From Candidatus Thalassarchaeaceae archaeon (GTDB lineage: Archaea > Thermoplasmatota > Poseidoniia > Poseidoniales > Thalassarchaeaceae): 5,591 bases of DNA. Below the pieces are notes generated by a model. That model ran no database searches. It saw only the letters and a program-made list of their open reading frames with translations, and was not told where the DNA came from. A program made the translations under genes and the position numbers. Location of the stretch: the NCBI GenBank assembly GCA_029250425.1, contig JAQXFF010000015.1, positions 1 through 5,591 on the forward strand, given 5' to 3'. Numbering within the stretch: position 1 is the stretch's first letter; each line of letters opens with the position of its first letter. Positions 5,126-5,591 of this stretch are shown in pieces.

Positions 5126-5591
5126 ATGGAGACAGGAAAGGCTCTGATAATCGCCGGTCTCCTTTTCCTAGGGAGTGCTTCTCTGGGATTTGTTGCCATG
5201 ATGGATATGAGTAGTGATTCCGATTCAAGTAACGAGGTGTTGCAGATAGATGACCCTTTGATTCAGGGCGAATCTCATGACCATAGGGAACCAACTGACC
5301 ACAATATGAGTAGCGAAAACATCGAGTTTGCTGACTTCAATGAATTGACGAGCCCCGGAAATGCCGAAGTTCAGGTGATGACTGCACCTGATGGGCGAGT
5401 ATATGCTTACCAGGCAGGTTGGAATGATGTGCACATCACAGATGTCACGGACCCATACAATACTACAGTGATGGGAGTTTATCATGACCCGAACACACAG
5501 GTTCTCGACGTCAAATATCTAGAATACAATGGCAATGAATTCTTGATTTTACAAAATCAACTCGTCGATTCAGGATATGCCGACCCAAACG
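5126..5591 (+). CDS. Membrane-anchored LVIVD-repeat (beta-propeller-like) protein, 3' truncated by the window
   Basis: The frame is open from ATG 5126 to the window edge, giving 155 residues. An N-terminal hydrophobic segment (about 5-25, ALIIAGLLFLGSASLGFVAM) acts as a signal peptide or anchor. A Met/His/acid-rich low-complexity linker follows (about 25-65, with MMDM, HDH at 51-53, and H59). From about 80 the sequence shows the repeat pattern of LVIVD proteins: RVYAYQAGWNDVHITDVTDPYNTTVMGVYH, then LDVKYLEYNGNEFLILQN, resembling the L.IVDVSDP...VG.Y...DV consensus that forms propeller blades outside the cell. Sequons at N60 and N112 fit a glycosylated surface protein. Function within the LVIVD family is mostly unknown. 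The divergent partner is the cupredoxin-like gene, sharing a 56-bp promoter region with a palindrome. There is no Shine-Dalgarno site. The start is chosen because it gives the complete hydrophobic segment; the Met codons at 25-28 would lose it. Confidence 0.8.
   Translation, partial: METGKALIIAGLLFLGSASLGFVAMMDMSSDSDSSNEVLQIDDPLIQGESHDHREPTDHNMSSENIEFADFNELTSPGNAEVQVMTAPDGRVYAYQAGWNDVHITDVTDPYNTTVMGVYHDPNTQVLDVKYLEYNGNEFLILQNQLVDSGYADPN

Noticed and set aside
4907..5199. Several overlapping open frames on both strands around the divergent promoter
   Set aside because: They lack family resemblance, Shine-Dalgarno or TATA support, and overlap the better-supported cupredoxin-like and LVIVD genes.
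5070..5294. 75-residue upstream extension of the cupredoxin-like gene's reading frame
   Set aside because: It would run antisense through the start of the LVIVD gene and its promoter, and it would bury a clear signal peptide that starts at the ATG at 5069.

Overview
This 5.6 kb window is gene-dense and most likely comes from a planktonic archaeon of the Thermoplasmatota, such as a Marine Group II or III (Poseidoniales-like) genome. That placement is an inference. It rests on an archaeal-type TATA element 26 nt upstream of a start codon that lacks a Shine-Dalgarno site (a leaderless architecture), on exported proteins rich in N-glycosylation sequons and ending in a C-terminal membrane anchor, and on the mix of bacterial-type metabolic genes with a cupredoxin-like/LVIVD surface pair. 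No rRNA or tRNA is present to settle it.

Layout. On the minus strand (34-1982) lies a CPBP-family intramembrane protease, followed by the NAD-binding alpha-1 subunit of a proton-translocating NAD(P) transhydrogenase (pntAA). The first 11 codons of the next subunit run off the left edge. On the plus strand (2077-4498) there is a tight three-gene operon: NAD-type malate dehydrogenase (mdh), an 8-nt gap, a Nudix hydrolase with an uncharacterised N-terminal domain, a 4-nt ATGA overlap, and a six-TM Frag1/DRAM/Sfk1-like membrane protein. This operon converges on, and overlaps by 17 bp, a minus-strand gene for a secreted, C-terminally anchored, cupredoxin-like protein (4482-5069). That gene is divergent, across only 56 bp, from an anchored LVIVD-repeat protein (5126 to the right edge) that is cut off by the window.

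The genes suggest two themes. One is pyridine nucleotide and dicarboxylate metabolism (transhydrogenase, malate dehydrogenase, possibly the Nudix enzyme). The other is cell-envelope proteins (CPBP protease, Frag1/DRAM-like protein, cupredoxin-like protein, LVIVD propeller).

The most interesting signal is regulatory. The regions upstream of pntAA and mdh carry the same 13-mer (CAACCCCTATGGG), which is part of a perfect 7-3-7 palindrome at pntAA and an imperfect one at mdh. The divergent promoter of the envelope pair carries a different, perfect 8-3-8 palindrome with the same CCC-WWW-GGG core. This suggests a shared operator linking the transhydrogenase and malate dehydrogenase genes, and perhaps a wider operator family. 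No gap exceeds 110 bp, and no CRISPR, mobile element or RNA gene was seen.
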